A stretch of DNA of 64,000 bases, taken from contig CAJUQT010000010.1 of the NCBI GenBank assembly GCA_910588225.1, forward strand, positions 31,102 through 95,101, read 5' to 3'. The position numbers and the translations under genes are program-made. Positions within the stretch are counted from its first letter, which is position 1, and the number at the start of each line of letters is the position of its first letter. The notes beneath the pieces are model-generated. The model was not told the DNA's origin. It ran no database searches and saw only the letters and a list, made by a program, of their open reading frames with translations. This document shows positions 52,971 to 61,273 of this stretch, piece after piece. The stretch comes from an uncultured Acetatifactor sp. (GTDB lineage: Bacteria > Bacillota > Clostridia > Lachnospirales > Lachnospiraceae).

Positions 52971-53696
52971 ATGAATCAATATAATAATGATATTTTGATA
53001 AGAGATATGAATTCCCTGGGTGTTGCTTTGTCTGAGAAGCAATTGGAACAGCTAATGAAATATTATGAAATGTTGCTTGAATGGAATCAAAAAATAAATC
53101 TGACTGCCATTACGGAATTTAAAGATGTAATGAAAAAACATTTTGTAGACAGCGTTTCTCTGATAAAAGCATATGATGTCAGTCAATCTGTCTCTGTGAT
53201 TGATGTGGGAACAGGAGCAGGATTTCCTGGACTTGTATTAAAAATAGTCTTTCCAAATCTGAATGTTGTGTTATTGGATTCTCTGAATAAACGAATTCGG
53301 TTTCTGAATGCAGTGATCAATGAGTTGGAATTGAAGAATGTGGAAGCAGTGCATGGAAGAGCGGAAGATTTTGCAAGGCCTGGAAAATGGCGAGAGAATT
53401 TTGATTTATGTGTGTCCAGGGCTGTTGCGAATTTTTCAACTCTGTCAGAATATTGTCTTCCTTTTGTGAAACAGAAGGGTTGCTTTATAGCATATAAATC
53501 TGAAAAATCATATGATGAGATAAAGCAGGCAGAACAGGCAATTTCCCTTTTGGGAGGAAAGTCTGCAAAAAAGGTTGAGTTTATGCTGCCGGATTCGGAT
53601 ATTTACAGAGTTTTATATGTGATAGAGAAGGAAAGAAGGACACCTGAAAGGTATCCCAGAAAAGCAGGATTACCTGGGAAGGAACCCTTATATTAA
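52971..53696 (+). CDS. rsmG: 16S rRNA (guanine527-N7)-methyltransferase RsmG
   Basis: A 241-residue AdoMet methylase: YYEMLLEWNQKINLTAIT in the N-terminal helices, motif I V-I-D-V-G-T-G-A-G-F-P-G-L-V, and S-R-A-V-A-N-F later. It methylates G527 of 16S rRNA. ATG 52971 is preceded by CGGAG; the earlier Met at 52953 contains the ribosome site in its frame. It is the last gene of the usual gid block. Confidence 0.95.
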   Translation: MNQYNNDILIRDMNSLGVALSEKQLEQLMKYYEMLLEWNQKINLTAITEFKDVMKKHFVDSVSLIKAYDVSQSVSVIDVGTGAGFPGLVLKIVFPNLNVVLLDSLNKRIRFLNAVINELELKNVEAVHGRAEDFARPGKWRENFDLCVSRAVANFSTLSEYCLPFVKQKGCFIAYKSEKSYDEIKQAEQAISLLGGKSAKKVEFMLPDSDIYRVLYVIEKERRTPERYPRKAGLPGKEPLY

Positions 53697-53779
53697 ATAA
53701 AATGAGTTGTCAGTCTTCAACAGTATGGAGTATAATATATGAGGGGATTTCATGTGATTGAGAAGGATGGTGAAAACAG

Positions 53780-55147
53780 ATGGAAGAGAATATCAGTAAA
53801 AATAACGTAAGAGGAATCAAAATACGTACGATTAATTTATGTATGATTTTGATTTCTTTTATTTTGTACATATTGCTTATTTTGGCAACAGTGAGTGCTT
53901 CCTATAGATATAAGCAGATGACATCTGCCATGGAAGATTATATTGCCTGTGAAAAAAATGTAGATATGATAGAAGAAGGGTCAGATTATCTTACGGAACA
54001 GGTTCGCCTATATACAGTGACAATGGATAAAAAGTATGTGGATGAATACTTTAAGGAAGTTTATACGGTTAAGAGAAGAGATTCGGCTCTGGAGGAAATG
54101 AAAGCACTTCATCTTGGAGAAAAAGGGACAGAATATCTTCAGAGTGCGCTTGATAATTCTAACGAACTTATGGAAGAAGAAATTTATGCCATGAAATTGA
54201 TTTCCTTGGCACAGGAGTCTGATATGTCACTTTTTCCGGATGTGGTCAGAAATATGGAAATTAAGGAAGAAGACAGAAAATTAAGTTATGATGAAATGAT
54301 AGAAAAAGCACGGGATATAGTTTTTAATCAAGATTATCAGAATAAAAAAAGTATGATAATGGATGATATTATGGTATTTTTGAATAAGAATATAGATGAT
54401 ACCATAGAGAAACAAGAAGACAGTGTACAGAATTTGAAACAGACTATGATAAGACAGCAGATATTAATCAGTATATTGTTTGTTGAAAATATTTTGATGT
54501 TTTTCCTGATAACAATATTGATTATAAAGCCGTTGAAAATTTATATCGAAAATATAGAAGATAAGGAAAGACTGGACATATCGGGGTCTTATGAGTTTAA
54601 ATATCTGGCATTGACCTATAATAATATTTATGAGCTGAATGCCGCAAATGAAGCAATGCTTAATTATCGTGCAGAGCATGATCCTCTTACGGGAATTATT
54701 AATAGAGGTGGTTTCGAGAATCTCAGGCAGCGATTGAATTTAAAAAAGATTCCCATAGCTTTTCTTATTATTGATGTGGATAAATTCAAATTGATTAATG
54801 ATGGATATGGACATGAGGTCGGTGATCTTGTTTTGAAAAAGGTAGCTAAAATTTTGGAAAATAGTTTTCGAACTTCGGATTATACTGCCCGAATTGGAGG
54901 AGATGAATTTGCAGTTATTTTGACAGAAGTATTTTCGAATATGGAACGGGTTATCATGAAAAAAATAAGTGATATCAATGAGGAACTGCTTCATCCGGCG
55001 GATGGTCTGCCAAAAGTTTCTCTCAGTGTCGGTGGTGCTTTTTCTCCTTCAGGTTTCAGTGATGATCTTTATAAAAATGCTGATTCCGCTCTTTATAGGA
55101 CAAAGGAAAACGGACGTTGTGGATGTAGCTTTTATAAAGGTGATTGA
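53780..55147 (+). CDS. Membrane-bound diguanylate cyclase
   Basis: A 455-residue protein: TM1 about 16-38, a mostly helical extracellular sensor of about 185 residues, TM2 about 226-250, a short linker, and a GGDEF domain (about 290-455) with D-P-L-T-G-I-I-N-R, the metal Asp in I-I-D-V-D-K-F-K and an intact GGDEF near 373-377. The product-inhibition site RxxD is present as R-T-S-D exactly five residues upstream. It makes cyclic di-GMP. It heads a plus-strand group with a helical protein and a LuxR-type regulator. Confidence 0.93.
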   Translation: MEENISKNNVRGIKIRTINLCMILISFILYILLILATVSASYRYKQMTSAMEDYIACEKNVDMIEEGSDYLTEQVRLYTVTMDKKYVDEYFKEVYTVKRRDSALEEMKALHLGEKGTEYLQSALDNSNELMEEEIYAMKLISLAQESDMSLFPDVVRNMEIKEEDRKLSYDEMIEKARDIVFNQDYQNKKSMIMDDIMVFLNKNIDDTIEKQEDSVQNLKQTMIRQQILISILFVENILMFFLITILIIKPLKIYIENIEDKERLDISGSYEFKYLALTYNNIYELNAANEAMLNYRAEHDPLTGIINRGGFENLRQRLNLKKIPIAFLIIDVDKFKLINDGYGHEVGDLVLKKVAKILENSFRTSDYTARIGGDEFAVILTEVFSNMERVIMKKISDINEELLHPADGLPKVSLSVGGAFSPSGFSDDLYKNADSALYRTKENGRCGCSFYKGD

Positions 55148-55215
55148 ATTGTATGATTTTTTGATATACTTCAGAATTATAAAGATATTATGATTTTGGT
55201 AAAGTAGGAGATACT

Positions 55216-55743
55216 ATGAGATTCGAGGATTATGATATGTTGAGTTCCATATTGAATGAATTTTGTCGGGAAAAGTCAGATTTAGAAGTTCAGATAGAAC
55301 ATAATCTGAAATGTATGAAAATGGCAGATGTTTATATGGATTCTTATGTGGATTCTTTATCTGATGATTTTAAAATTTTTTCACCGAGAAGAACAGATAC
55401 GGAAGAGAAGAGGAGAATAGATAATGTCTCTAAGGAAAAGGCAGCTTATGAGGAAATTAATAAAAAGCTGTTGGAAAGAAAAGATATTCTGATAGATTAT
55501 GTAGAGAAGTTGGAAAATCTATTGAAGTATGAGAGAGTAGATGATACAGAAAAGAATGAGTATGTAGAAAATATGTGGAGTGATACAATATTAAATCTGG
55601 ATACTCTTGTTCAGAGGATGGAAGTATGCTGTAGTTATATCGAAAAAAAACCGGTTCAGGCAAAGCAGGATTTCATTGTTATTGGAAGATATTTAAAAGA
55701 AATTACTTATAAGTTGAGAGATTATATGAAGGGAAAGATTTAA
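55216..55743 (+). CDS. Helical/coiled-coil protein of unknown function
   Basis: A 175-residue soluble protein, strongly charged, almost all helix-forming; the segment 62-105 (rich in E, K, I, L) looks like a coiled coil. No membrane segment and no kinase or ATPase motif. I do not recognise a family. It lies 68 bases after the diguanylate cyclase and 27 before a response regulator that has no kinase nearby. The layout recalls the signalling helices of DegS/NarX-type sensors, so it could be an adaptor or a remnant of a sensor, but that is a guess. Confidence 0.6.
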   Translation: MRFEDYDMLSSILNEFCREKSDLEVQIEHNLKCMKMADVYMDSYVDSLSDDFKIFSPRRTDTEEKRRIDNVSKEKAAYEEINKKLLERKDILIDYVEKLENLLKYERVDDTEKNEYVENMWSDTILNLDTLVQRMEVCCSYIEKKPVQAKQDFIVIGRYLKEITYKLRDYMKGKI

Positions 55744-55770
55744 TCGCAGAATATTATAAAGATAATGTAA

Positions 55771-56448
55771 ATGAGGTGGAATGTGGGGAAAAGAGTAATG
55801 TTGGCTGATGATCATGTTTTGGTGAGACAGGGAATCAGACAGTTACTTGAAGTAGAAAAGGATTTTGTCATAGTCGACGAAGCAGAAAACGGAAGAGAAT
55901 GTATTGAGAAGTTAATAAATTATCAGAAACAAAATCAAATGCCTGATCTTTTATTGTTGGATATTTATATGCCGGAGAAGAATGGGATTGAGGTTCTTCA
56001 GGATATAAAAAATAATGGAATGAACTTAAAGGTTCTAATTGTGACTGGTTTGATGGATGAAGATTTTCTGATAAAAGCATTTCAGTCAGGAGCGGATGGA
56101 TACCTTCTGAAAAACTGTGATTTTTCACAATTGATTAGGGCAATTCATATTATTTTTCAGGGAGAAAAATATATACAGCCCGATATAGTAAATGTAGTAA
56201 GTATTTGGGGTATGACAGGATTAAAGCAGGATAAGGTAATGACTAAAGCTGCTTTATTAACAGAGCGTGAAAAGGAAATTTTGATGTATGTAGCCAGAGG
56301 AATGCCAAATAAGGAAATTGCATCTTCTTTGAATATTACTGAGAGAACAGTCAAAAATCATTTATTTCATATTTTCAGTAAGATCGATGTATATGACAGG
56401 ACTCAGGCAGCAATTTTTGCTATAAAAAGTGGTATAATTCTGATTTAA
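55771..56448 (+). CDS. NarL/LuxR-family response regulator
   Basis: A 225-residue regulator: receiver with D-D-H near 14-16, phospho-Asp in LLLLDIYMPEKNG, Lys in G-Y-L-L-K-N, and a C-terminal LuxR helix-turn-helix (LTEREKEILMYVARGMPNKE, TVKNHLFHIFSKI). A GTG at 55783 preceded by GAGGTGG may be the real start, which would remove four residues. No histidine kinase gene is adjacent. It belongs to the diguanylate cyclase cluster. Confidence 0.92.
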   Translation: MRWNVGKRVMLADDHVLVRQGIRQLLEVEKDFVIVDEAENGRECIEKLINYQKQNQMPDLLLLDIYMPEKNGIEVLQDIKNNGMNLKVLIVTGLMDEDFLIKAFQSGADGYLLKNCDFSQLIRAIHIIFQGEKYIQPDIVNVVSIWGMTGLKQDKVMTKAALLTEREKEILMYVARGMPNKEIASSLNITERTVKNHLFHIFSKIDVYDRTQAAIFAIKSGIILI

Positions 56449-56488
56449 TATTGTTTCGTTGAAATCTGTAAAAAGGAGATATTTGGAT

Positions 56489-57487
56489 ATGGTACCTGTG
56501 AAGCTGGAAGATGAATTATGGGATGTTTATACAAAGGATAGAGTGAAAACGGGTAAAACGCACAGACGTGGAGATAAGATGGAAAAGGGAGAATATCATC
56601 TAGTGGTACATGTCTGTATCTTTAACAGTAAAAATCAGCTTTTGATTCAACAAAGACAGCCTTTTAAAAAGGGATGGCCTAATATGTGGGACATATCGGT
56701 GGGAGGTTCTGCGGTGGCTGGTGATGACAGTGGACAGGCGGCGGAAAGAGAAGTACTGGAGGAACTTGGGTTGAGGTTGGATTTATCAGATAAACGTCCG
56801 AGTTTTACAATGAATTTTTCAGACGGTTTCGATGATTATTACATTGTAAAGCAGGATGTTGATATCAGAAATCTTCATTTACAGAATGAAGAGGTGAAAC
56901 AGGTAAAGTGGGTAGACAGAGAAGAAGCTTTGTGTATGCAGAATGCAGGAATTATGGTTCCTTATTGGTTTCTGGATAAATTGTTTGATTTAGGGGATGT
57001 CCATGTATTTGATGCTCATGGCAATAGGGAACATAGCTTAACAGTAGGGTTTGCATCATTTAAAAATGTGGAGTCCTGGATGAGTTTGGTGGAAATTGTA
57101 AGGGATAACTTTCCAGGACTTGAAACGAATAACGGAATGGAAAAATATCTTCAGACTTTATTAAAGAATATAAAGGAAGAAAGAGCTGTCTGTGCTTTAG
57201 ATGGAAATATGGTGATAGGTATTTTGTTGTTTTCTATAAATCATAATTTGATTAGTTGTCTTGCAGTTCATCCGGAATACAGAAGACAGAATATAGCTTC
57301 TCGTATGGTGGATTTGATGCTGACTAAGATGGATTCCAATAGAGATATTTCAGTGGAGACATTTAGGGAAGGTGATGAAAAAGGGGGTGCTTCCAGGTTG
57401 TTTTATTCTTCAATGGGTTTTGTGCCTGGAGAATTAACATTTTCTTTAAATTATCCGACACAAAAATTTATATTGAAGTCTAAATAA
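56489..57487 (+). CDS. Nudix hydrolase - GNAT acetyltransferase fusion
   Basis: A 332-residue two-domain protein. Residues about 1-165 form a Nudix domain of the isopentenyl-isomerase-like kind (LVVHVCIFNSKNQLLIQQRQ, G-W-P-N-M-W-D-I-S) with a Nudix box whose first Glu is Asp (G-SAVAG-D) but with R-E-V-L-E-E-L-G intact. Residues about 190-332 form a GNAT domain with the acetyl-CoA loop AVHPEYRRQNIASRMVD and the closing Y-S-S-M-G-F. ATG 56489 has AAGGAG ten bases ahead. It may hydrolyse and modify a nucleotide-type metabolite; substrates unknown. Confidence 0.85.
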   Translation: MVPVKLEDELWDVYTKDRVKTGKTHRRGDKMEKGEYHLVVHVCIFNSKNQLLIQQRQPFKKGWPNMWDISVGGSAVAGDDSGQAAEREVLEELGLRLDLSDKRPSFTMNFSDGFDDYYIVKQDVDIRNLHLQNEEVKQVKWVDREEALCMQNAGIMVPYWFLDKLFDLGDVHVFDAHGNREHSLTVGFASFKNVESWMSLVEIVRDNFPGLETNNGMEKYLQTLLKNIKEERAVCALDGNMVIGILLFSINHNLISCLAVHPEYRRQNIASRMVDLMLTKMDSNRDISVETFREGDEKGGASRLFYSSMGFVPGELTFSLNYPTQKFILKSK

Positions 57488-57817
57488 CTTTTGTAAAAAT
57501 AAATCATATTTCTTTTATTGTTTTATTTTACTGGATGGAGTTATGGTGAGGTGGAATGGGTGTGTATGGTATTGTGAAAAGATTTTTTGACATGTTATTA
57601 TGTAGTATGAGTGAGAATTCTTATTTATGTATTTGAATTTTTTTATGTTTATTGTTAGCAAGACAGCAACTGATTTCATTTAATTGATATTTTGATTATC
57701 TTTGAATATATATTTTTTGATTTTTGATTTATATATGTGTTATGAAATAATGTATATAGTATGTAAAAATGGGATTATGAATCTGAGATGAAGGTAAATG
57801 AAGCTGAATCATGTTTA

Positions 57818-57857
57818 AATAGCTCAAAATGTTTCACGTGAAACATTTTGAGCTATT
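57818..57857. repeat. 40-bp perfect palindrome containing parS site 1
   Basis: 20-base arms with no spacer; the centre (57830-57845) is the consensus parS TGTTTCACGTGAAACA. The extra 12 bases on each side (AATAGCTCAAAA and its complement) also pair exactly. Confidence 0.93.
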
Positions 57858-57878
57858 ATTGTTTTGAACACAATATAA

Positions 57879-57894
57879 TGTTTCACGTGAAACA
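57879..57894. promoter_or_regulatory. parS: parS site 2
   Basis: Exact TGTTTCACGTGAAACA, 33 bases after the end of site 1. Binding site for the ParB encoded downstream. Confidence 0.95.
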
Positions 57895-57914
57895 TGTAGC
57901 CCAATATATTGTAC

Positions 57915-57930
57915 GGGTTCATGTGAAACA
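57915..57930. promoter_or_regulatory. Degenerate parS site 3
   Basis: GGGTTCATGTGAAACA matches 13 of 16 parS positions, with an intact right half. A further half-site CGTGAAAC lies at 57941-57948. Confidence 0.6.
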
Positions 57931-58373
57931 TATAAATTACCGTGAAACGTCAGATAACTTGTATTTTATATAAGAATTATAAACAAATTAAAGCGTAATT
58001 ACACATTCGTTATCATTTTTTAATAAGGTCGGACAGACAATATTGCTTTAGTTGTCTTCGCACTAAAGTATTTAAACTGTTACACAGATATGAATATGTC
58101 ATACAATAGAATACAGAGAAATTATTCTATTTTCGAGAAACGCAAAGAAATTATAGATACCTTTGCAAGATTGTATAGAAATGTGTTACATGGATAAATT
58201 GCAATTACTAATTTCGCAGTAAGGGTATCTAAAATAATACTTAATAGATACAAAAATTCAACTTTTATATAGCTATCTCTCACAATAAGTGCTATAATAA
58301 AAAATGCGACTTACCTGAGACTAAAATAAATCAGAAAATAAATAAAACGCTAAACATATGAAAGGAGTATACG

Positions 58374-59135
58374 ATGGCAAAGACCATAGCAATTGCAAAC
58401 CAGAAAGGCGGAGTAGGTAAAACTACCACATCTATTAATTTATCTGCTTGTCTGGCAGAAAAAGGCAAGAAAGTTCTGGTAATCGATACAGATCCACAGG
58501 GTAATACTACCAGTGGTTTTGGAATAGATAAAAATAATCTTGAAAATACAATATATGATTTAATTCTCGGGGAATGCTCTATCAGTGACTGTATTATAAA
58601 AAATATCATTTCAAACATTTCTATTGTACCTTCTAATGTAAACTTGGCAGCGGCAGAAATAGAATTAATCGGAATAGACAGAAAAGAATACATATTAAAA
58701 AAAGAAGTAGACTACATAAAAGAAGAGTATGACTTTATTATCATTGACTGTCCACCTTCTTTGAATATGCTTACGATTAATGCTATGACTACAGCAGACA
58801 GCGTATTGGTACCTATTCAATGTGAATATTATGCTTTGGAAGGACTAAGTCAGTTAATTCATACAATTAATCTGGTAAAGGAAAGATTAAATCCTGATTT
58901 AGATATGGAAGGCGCTGTATTTACAATGTATGATTCCCGTACAAATCTTTCTATGCAGGTAGTGGAAAATGTAAAGCAGAATCTGAGTCAGAAAATTTAT
59001 AATACACTGATACCTAGAAATATCAGATTGGCAGAAGCACCAAGTCATGGTATGCCTATAAACTTATATGATGCAAAATCAGCAGGTGCGGAAGCTTATA
59101 TGCAATTAGCTGAAGAGATTATCAGCAATATATAA
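58374..59135 (+). CDS. parA: Chromosome partitioning ATPase ParA (Soj)
   Basis: A 253-residue deviant-Walker ATPase: KGGVGKTT at residues 11-18, DTDPQGNTTSG, and FIIIDCPPSLNMLT. It has no N-terminal DNA-binding extension, as usual for chromosomal Soj. AAGGAG lies six bases before the ATG. It works with ParB on the parS cluster just upstream. A small methyltransferase gene separates it from parB. Confidence 0.95.
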   Translation: MAKTIAIANQKGGVGKTTTSINLSACLAEKGKKVLVIDTDPQGNTTSGFGIDKNNLENTIYDLILGECSISDCIIKNIISNISIVPSNVNLAAAEIELIGIDRKEYILKKEVDYIKEEYDFIIIDCPPSLNMLTINAMTTADSVLVPIQCEYYALEGLSQLIHTINLVKERLNPDLDMEGAVFTMYDSRTNLSMQVVENVKQNLSQKIYNTLIPRNIRLAEAPSHGMPINLYDAKSAGAEAYMQLAEEIISNI

Positions 59136-59207
59136 TTTCTTATTTGAGTAGCTCAGAAAAAATATCCAGTTATATAAAATAATCAAATAACTAAAGGATA
59201 ATTCGTA

Positions 59208-59654
59208 ATGAAAAAAACAGATACAGTTGTTGAACTCATCAAACAGGAAATTGAAAATAAAAAAATATTGGAAATAGCTTGCGGGAGTGGGGACTTTTCT
59301 CTTTCTGCTGTCCAATATGCAGAAGAAATTTATTGTATTGATATTGATGAAAATCGTCTGAATGAGAAGATTCATAATATAGAAAAGATAGAATTTAAAA
59401 AAATGGATGCGGCTGAAATGAGTTTTAGTGATGAGTCTTTTGATATTGTCGTTATTTATAATGGACTATATCACATTCAAAATCAATACGATAAAATTAT
59501 TTCAGAATGTAAACGGGTATTGAAAAAAGAGGGATGCATGTTTATAATTGGAACATGGAAGCTGGATATTACTTTAATGACAGAAATGTTTCAAACAAAA
59601 GTAAAAAATTTAAAAGATAATTATATTGTCAATATTAAGGCAGAAGATTTATAA
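59208..59654 (+). CDS. Small class I SAM-dependent methyltransferase
   Basis: A 148-residue protein with motif I I-L-E-I-A-C-G-S-G-D-F-S, the acidic end of strand 2 (YCIDIDENRL), and the motif near 83-93 F-D-I-V-V-I-Y-N-G-L-Y-H, as in the Methyltransf_11/25 families. It is shorter than most relatives and seems to lack the last strands, so it may be a remnant or a minimal enzyme. It lies between parA and parB, a place usually empty. Target unknown. Confidence 0.75.
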   Translation: MKKTDTVVELIKQEIENKKILEIACGSGDFSLSAVQYAEEIYCIDIDENRLNEKIHNIEKIEFKKMDAAEMSFSDESFDIVVIYNGLYHIQNQYDKIISECKRVLKKEGCMFIIGTWKLDITLMTEMFQTKVKNLKDNYIVNIKAEDL

Positions 59655-59770
59655 TTATATTGTCGTGGTGATTTGAAAGTTATAAAATAGAAGTTTTAAA
59701 TATTGAGCTATTAAAATCGATTGGTTGATAAAGGGCTTGATGATAGATGAGCAGGGAGGGATAAGATAAT

Positions 59771-60685
59771 ATGGCTGGAAAATCAGCAAGAGGACTGGGT
59801 AAAGGACTTGACTCTCTGATACCAGATGCAGTGGGAGAGGCAAAGAAGAAAAAAGAAGCTGCCGCGATGAGTGAAATGGAAAGTATAGATAGCAAGGGTA
59901 CTCAGGAAACAATTATAAAAATCACTATGGTAGAACCCAACAGAAAACAACCGCGTAAGAATTTTGATGAAGATGCATTGCAGGAGTTGTCAGATTCGAT
60001 TAAGCAGGTTGGATTAATACAGCCGATTTTGGTGCAAGACAAAAAGGATCATTATGAAATTATCGCCGGTGAACGGAGGTGGCGTGCAGCAAAATTAGCT
60101 GGATTGAAAGAAATTCCTGTAATTATTCGAAATTATTCTGAGCAGGAGATTATGGAGATTTCCCTGATTGAAAATATTCAGAGGGAAGATTTGAATCCAA
60201 TTGAAGAAGCACAGGCCTATAAACGGTTGCTGACAGAATTTAATTTAAAACAGGATGAAGTGGCAGAAAGAGTATCAAAGAGCCGTGCTGCAGTTACCAA
60301 TTCTATTCGTCTGCTGAAGCTGGATGAGAGAGTACAGCAAATGGTTATTGATGATATGATCAGTACCGGCCACGCGCGTGCGCTTTTGGCAGTGGAAGAC
60401 CCAGAAGAACAATACACACTTGCACAGCAAATTTTTGATGGAAGATTAAGTGTGCGGGATGTAGAAAAATTAGTGAAAAATCTGCACAAACCAGAAAAAG
60501 CAAAAAAGAAATCCGGTGACAAAACCATGCAGGTCATTTATCAGGATATAGAGGACAAGCTGAAACAGAAATTGAGTACTAAGGTGACAGTTACCTCCAA
60601 AGGAGAGGGAAGCGGAAAAATTGAAATAGAGTTCTATAATCATGAGGATTTGGACAGACTGTTGGATATGATTGGAGAAAAGTAA
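59771..60685 (+). CDS. parB: Chromosome partitioning protein ParB (Spo0J)
   Basis: A 304-residue ParB: N-terminal ParA-activating tail (R-G-L-G-K-G-L-D-S-L-I), the CTPase/ParB core with QPRKNFDEDALQELSDSI and the G-E-R-R-W-R-A-A motif (about 98-105), a helix-turn-helix (about 155-180, QDEVAERVSKSRAAVTNSIR) and a C-terminal dimerisation end. It clamps DNA from the parS sites. AGGGAGGG precedes the ATG. Confidence 0.96.
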   Translation: MAGKSARGLGKGLDSLIPDAVGEAKKKKEAAAMSEMESIDSKGTQETIIKITMVEPNRKQPRKNFDEDALQELSDSIKQVGLIQPILVQDKKDHYEIIAGERRWRAAKLAGLKEIPVIIRNYSEQEIMEISLIENIQREDLNPIEEAQAYKRLLTEFNLKQDEVAERVSKSRAAVTNSIRLLKLDERVQQMVIDDMISTGHARALLAVEDPEEQYTLAQQIFDGRLSVRDVEKLVKNLHKPEKAKKKSGDKTMQVIYQDIEDKLKQKLSTKVTVTSKGEGSGKIEIEFYNHEDLDRLLDMIGEK

Positions 60686-60710
60686 TTTATTTAAGTACAA
60701 AAGGAGATAT

Positions 60711-61265
60711 ATGATACAGGGAAACAGTAATTTTTTAAATCGGCTGGGACTGGAATCTTTTGATTTGGGATATATGGCCGTTGGAATACTTGTTCTTGCA
60801 GTTTTAATTCTGATACTGATAATTATATTGATCATTCAGATTGTCAAGGTAAATAAATTGAAGAAAAGACTAGATAAATTTCTTGCAGGTAAAGAAGGGG
60901 CCAGCCTGGAACAGGATATCATTGCCTTGTTCGAAGACAATAAGTTTTTGAAAAACAGTACTGATAAAAATAAAAAAGACATATCTATTCTGTTTAAAAG
61001 AATGGAATCGACGTATCAGAAAATGGGCCTGGTAAAATATGATGCATTTAATCAGATGGGTGGACAACTGAGTTACAGCCTGGCTTTACTGGATGAAAAT
61101 GATAATGGTTTCATCATTAATTCTGTTCACAGTGTGGAAGGATGTTATTCCTATTCAAAAGAAATCAGAAATGGTGATAACCAGATAACTTTGAGCGCTG
61201 AGGAAGAAGAAGCATTGGCTATTGCTAAAAAGAGTATAAAACAGGCAGAAAAAAGAAAGGAATAG
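60711..61265 (+). CDS. DUF4446 family membrane protein
   Basis: A 184-residue protein: one N-terminal membrane segment (about 22-45), a Lys-rich coiled coil, and a C-terminal DUF4446 domain with KYDAFNQMGGQLSYSLALLD and GFIINSVHSVEGCYSYSKEI. ATG 60711 has AAAGGAG ahead; the frame continues upstream into parB but without a ribosome site. DUF4446 genes are commonly found after parB in Clostridia; the function is unknown. Confidence 0.9.
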   Translation: MIQGNSNFLNRLGLESFDLGYMAVGILVLAVLILILIIILIIQIVKVNKLKKRLDKFLAGKEGASLEQDIIALFEDNKFLKNSTDKNKKDISILFKRMESTYQKMGLVKYDAFNQMGGQLSYSLALLDENDNGFIINSVHSVEGCYSYSKEIRNGDNQITLSAEEEEALAIAKKSIKQAEKRKE

Positions 61266-61273
61266 AATATATT

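Larger units (their letters stand above)
57488..58373. other. 886-base non-coding region with parS cluster
   Basis: No plausible gene on either strand. It is AT-rich throughout and holds the parS sites at 57818-57950. The final part has TATAAT at 58293-58298, a possible -10 for parA. Its length suggests a centromere region loaded by ParB. Confidence 0.8.

Noticed and set aside
57488..57817. Small gene or promoter TTGACA near 57587
   Set aside because: No matching -10 at a proper distance and no open frame with a ribosome site follows.
59208..59654. Methyltransferase as a pseudogene
   Set aside because: It is short, but it has an intact motif I, an own start with AAAGGA upstream and no frameshift visible, so it is kept as a gene.
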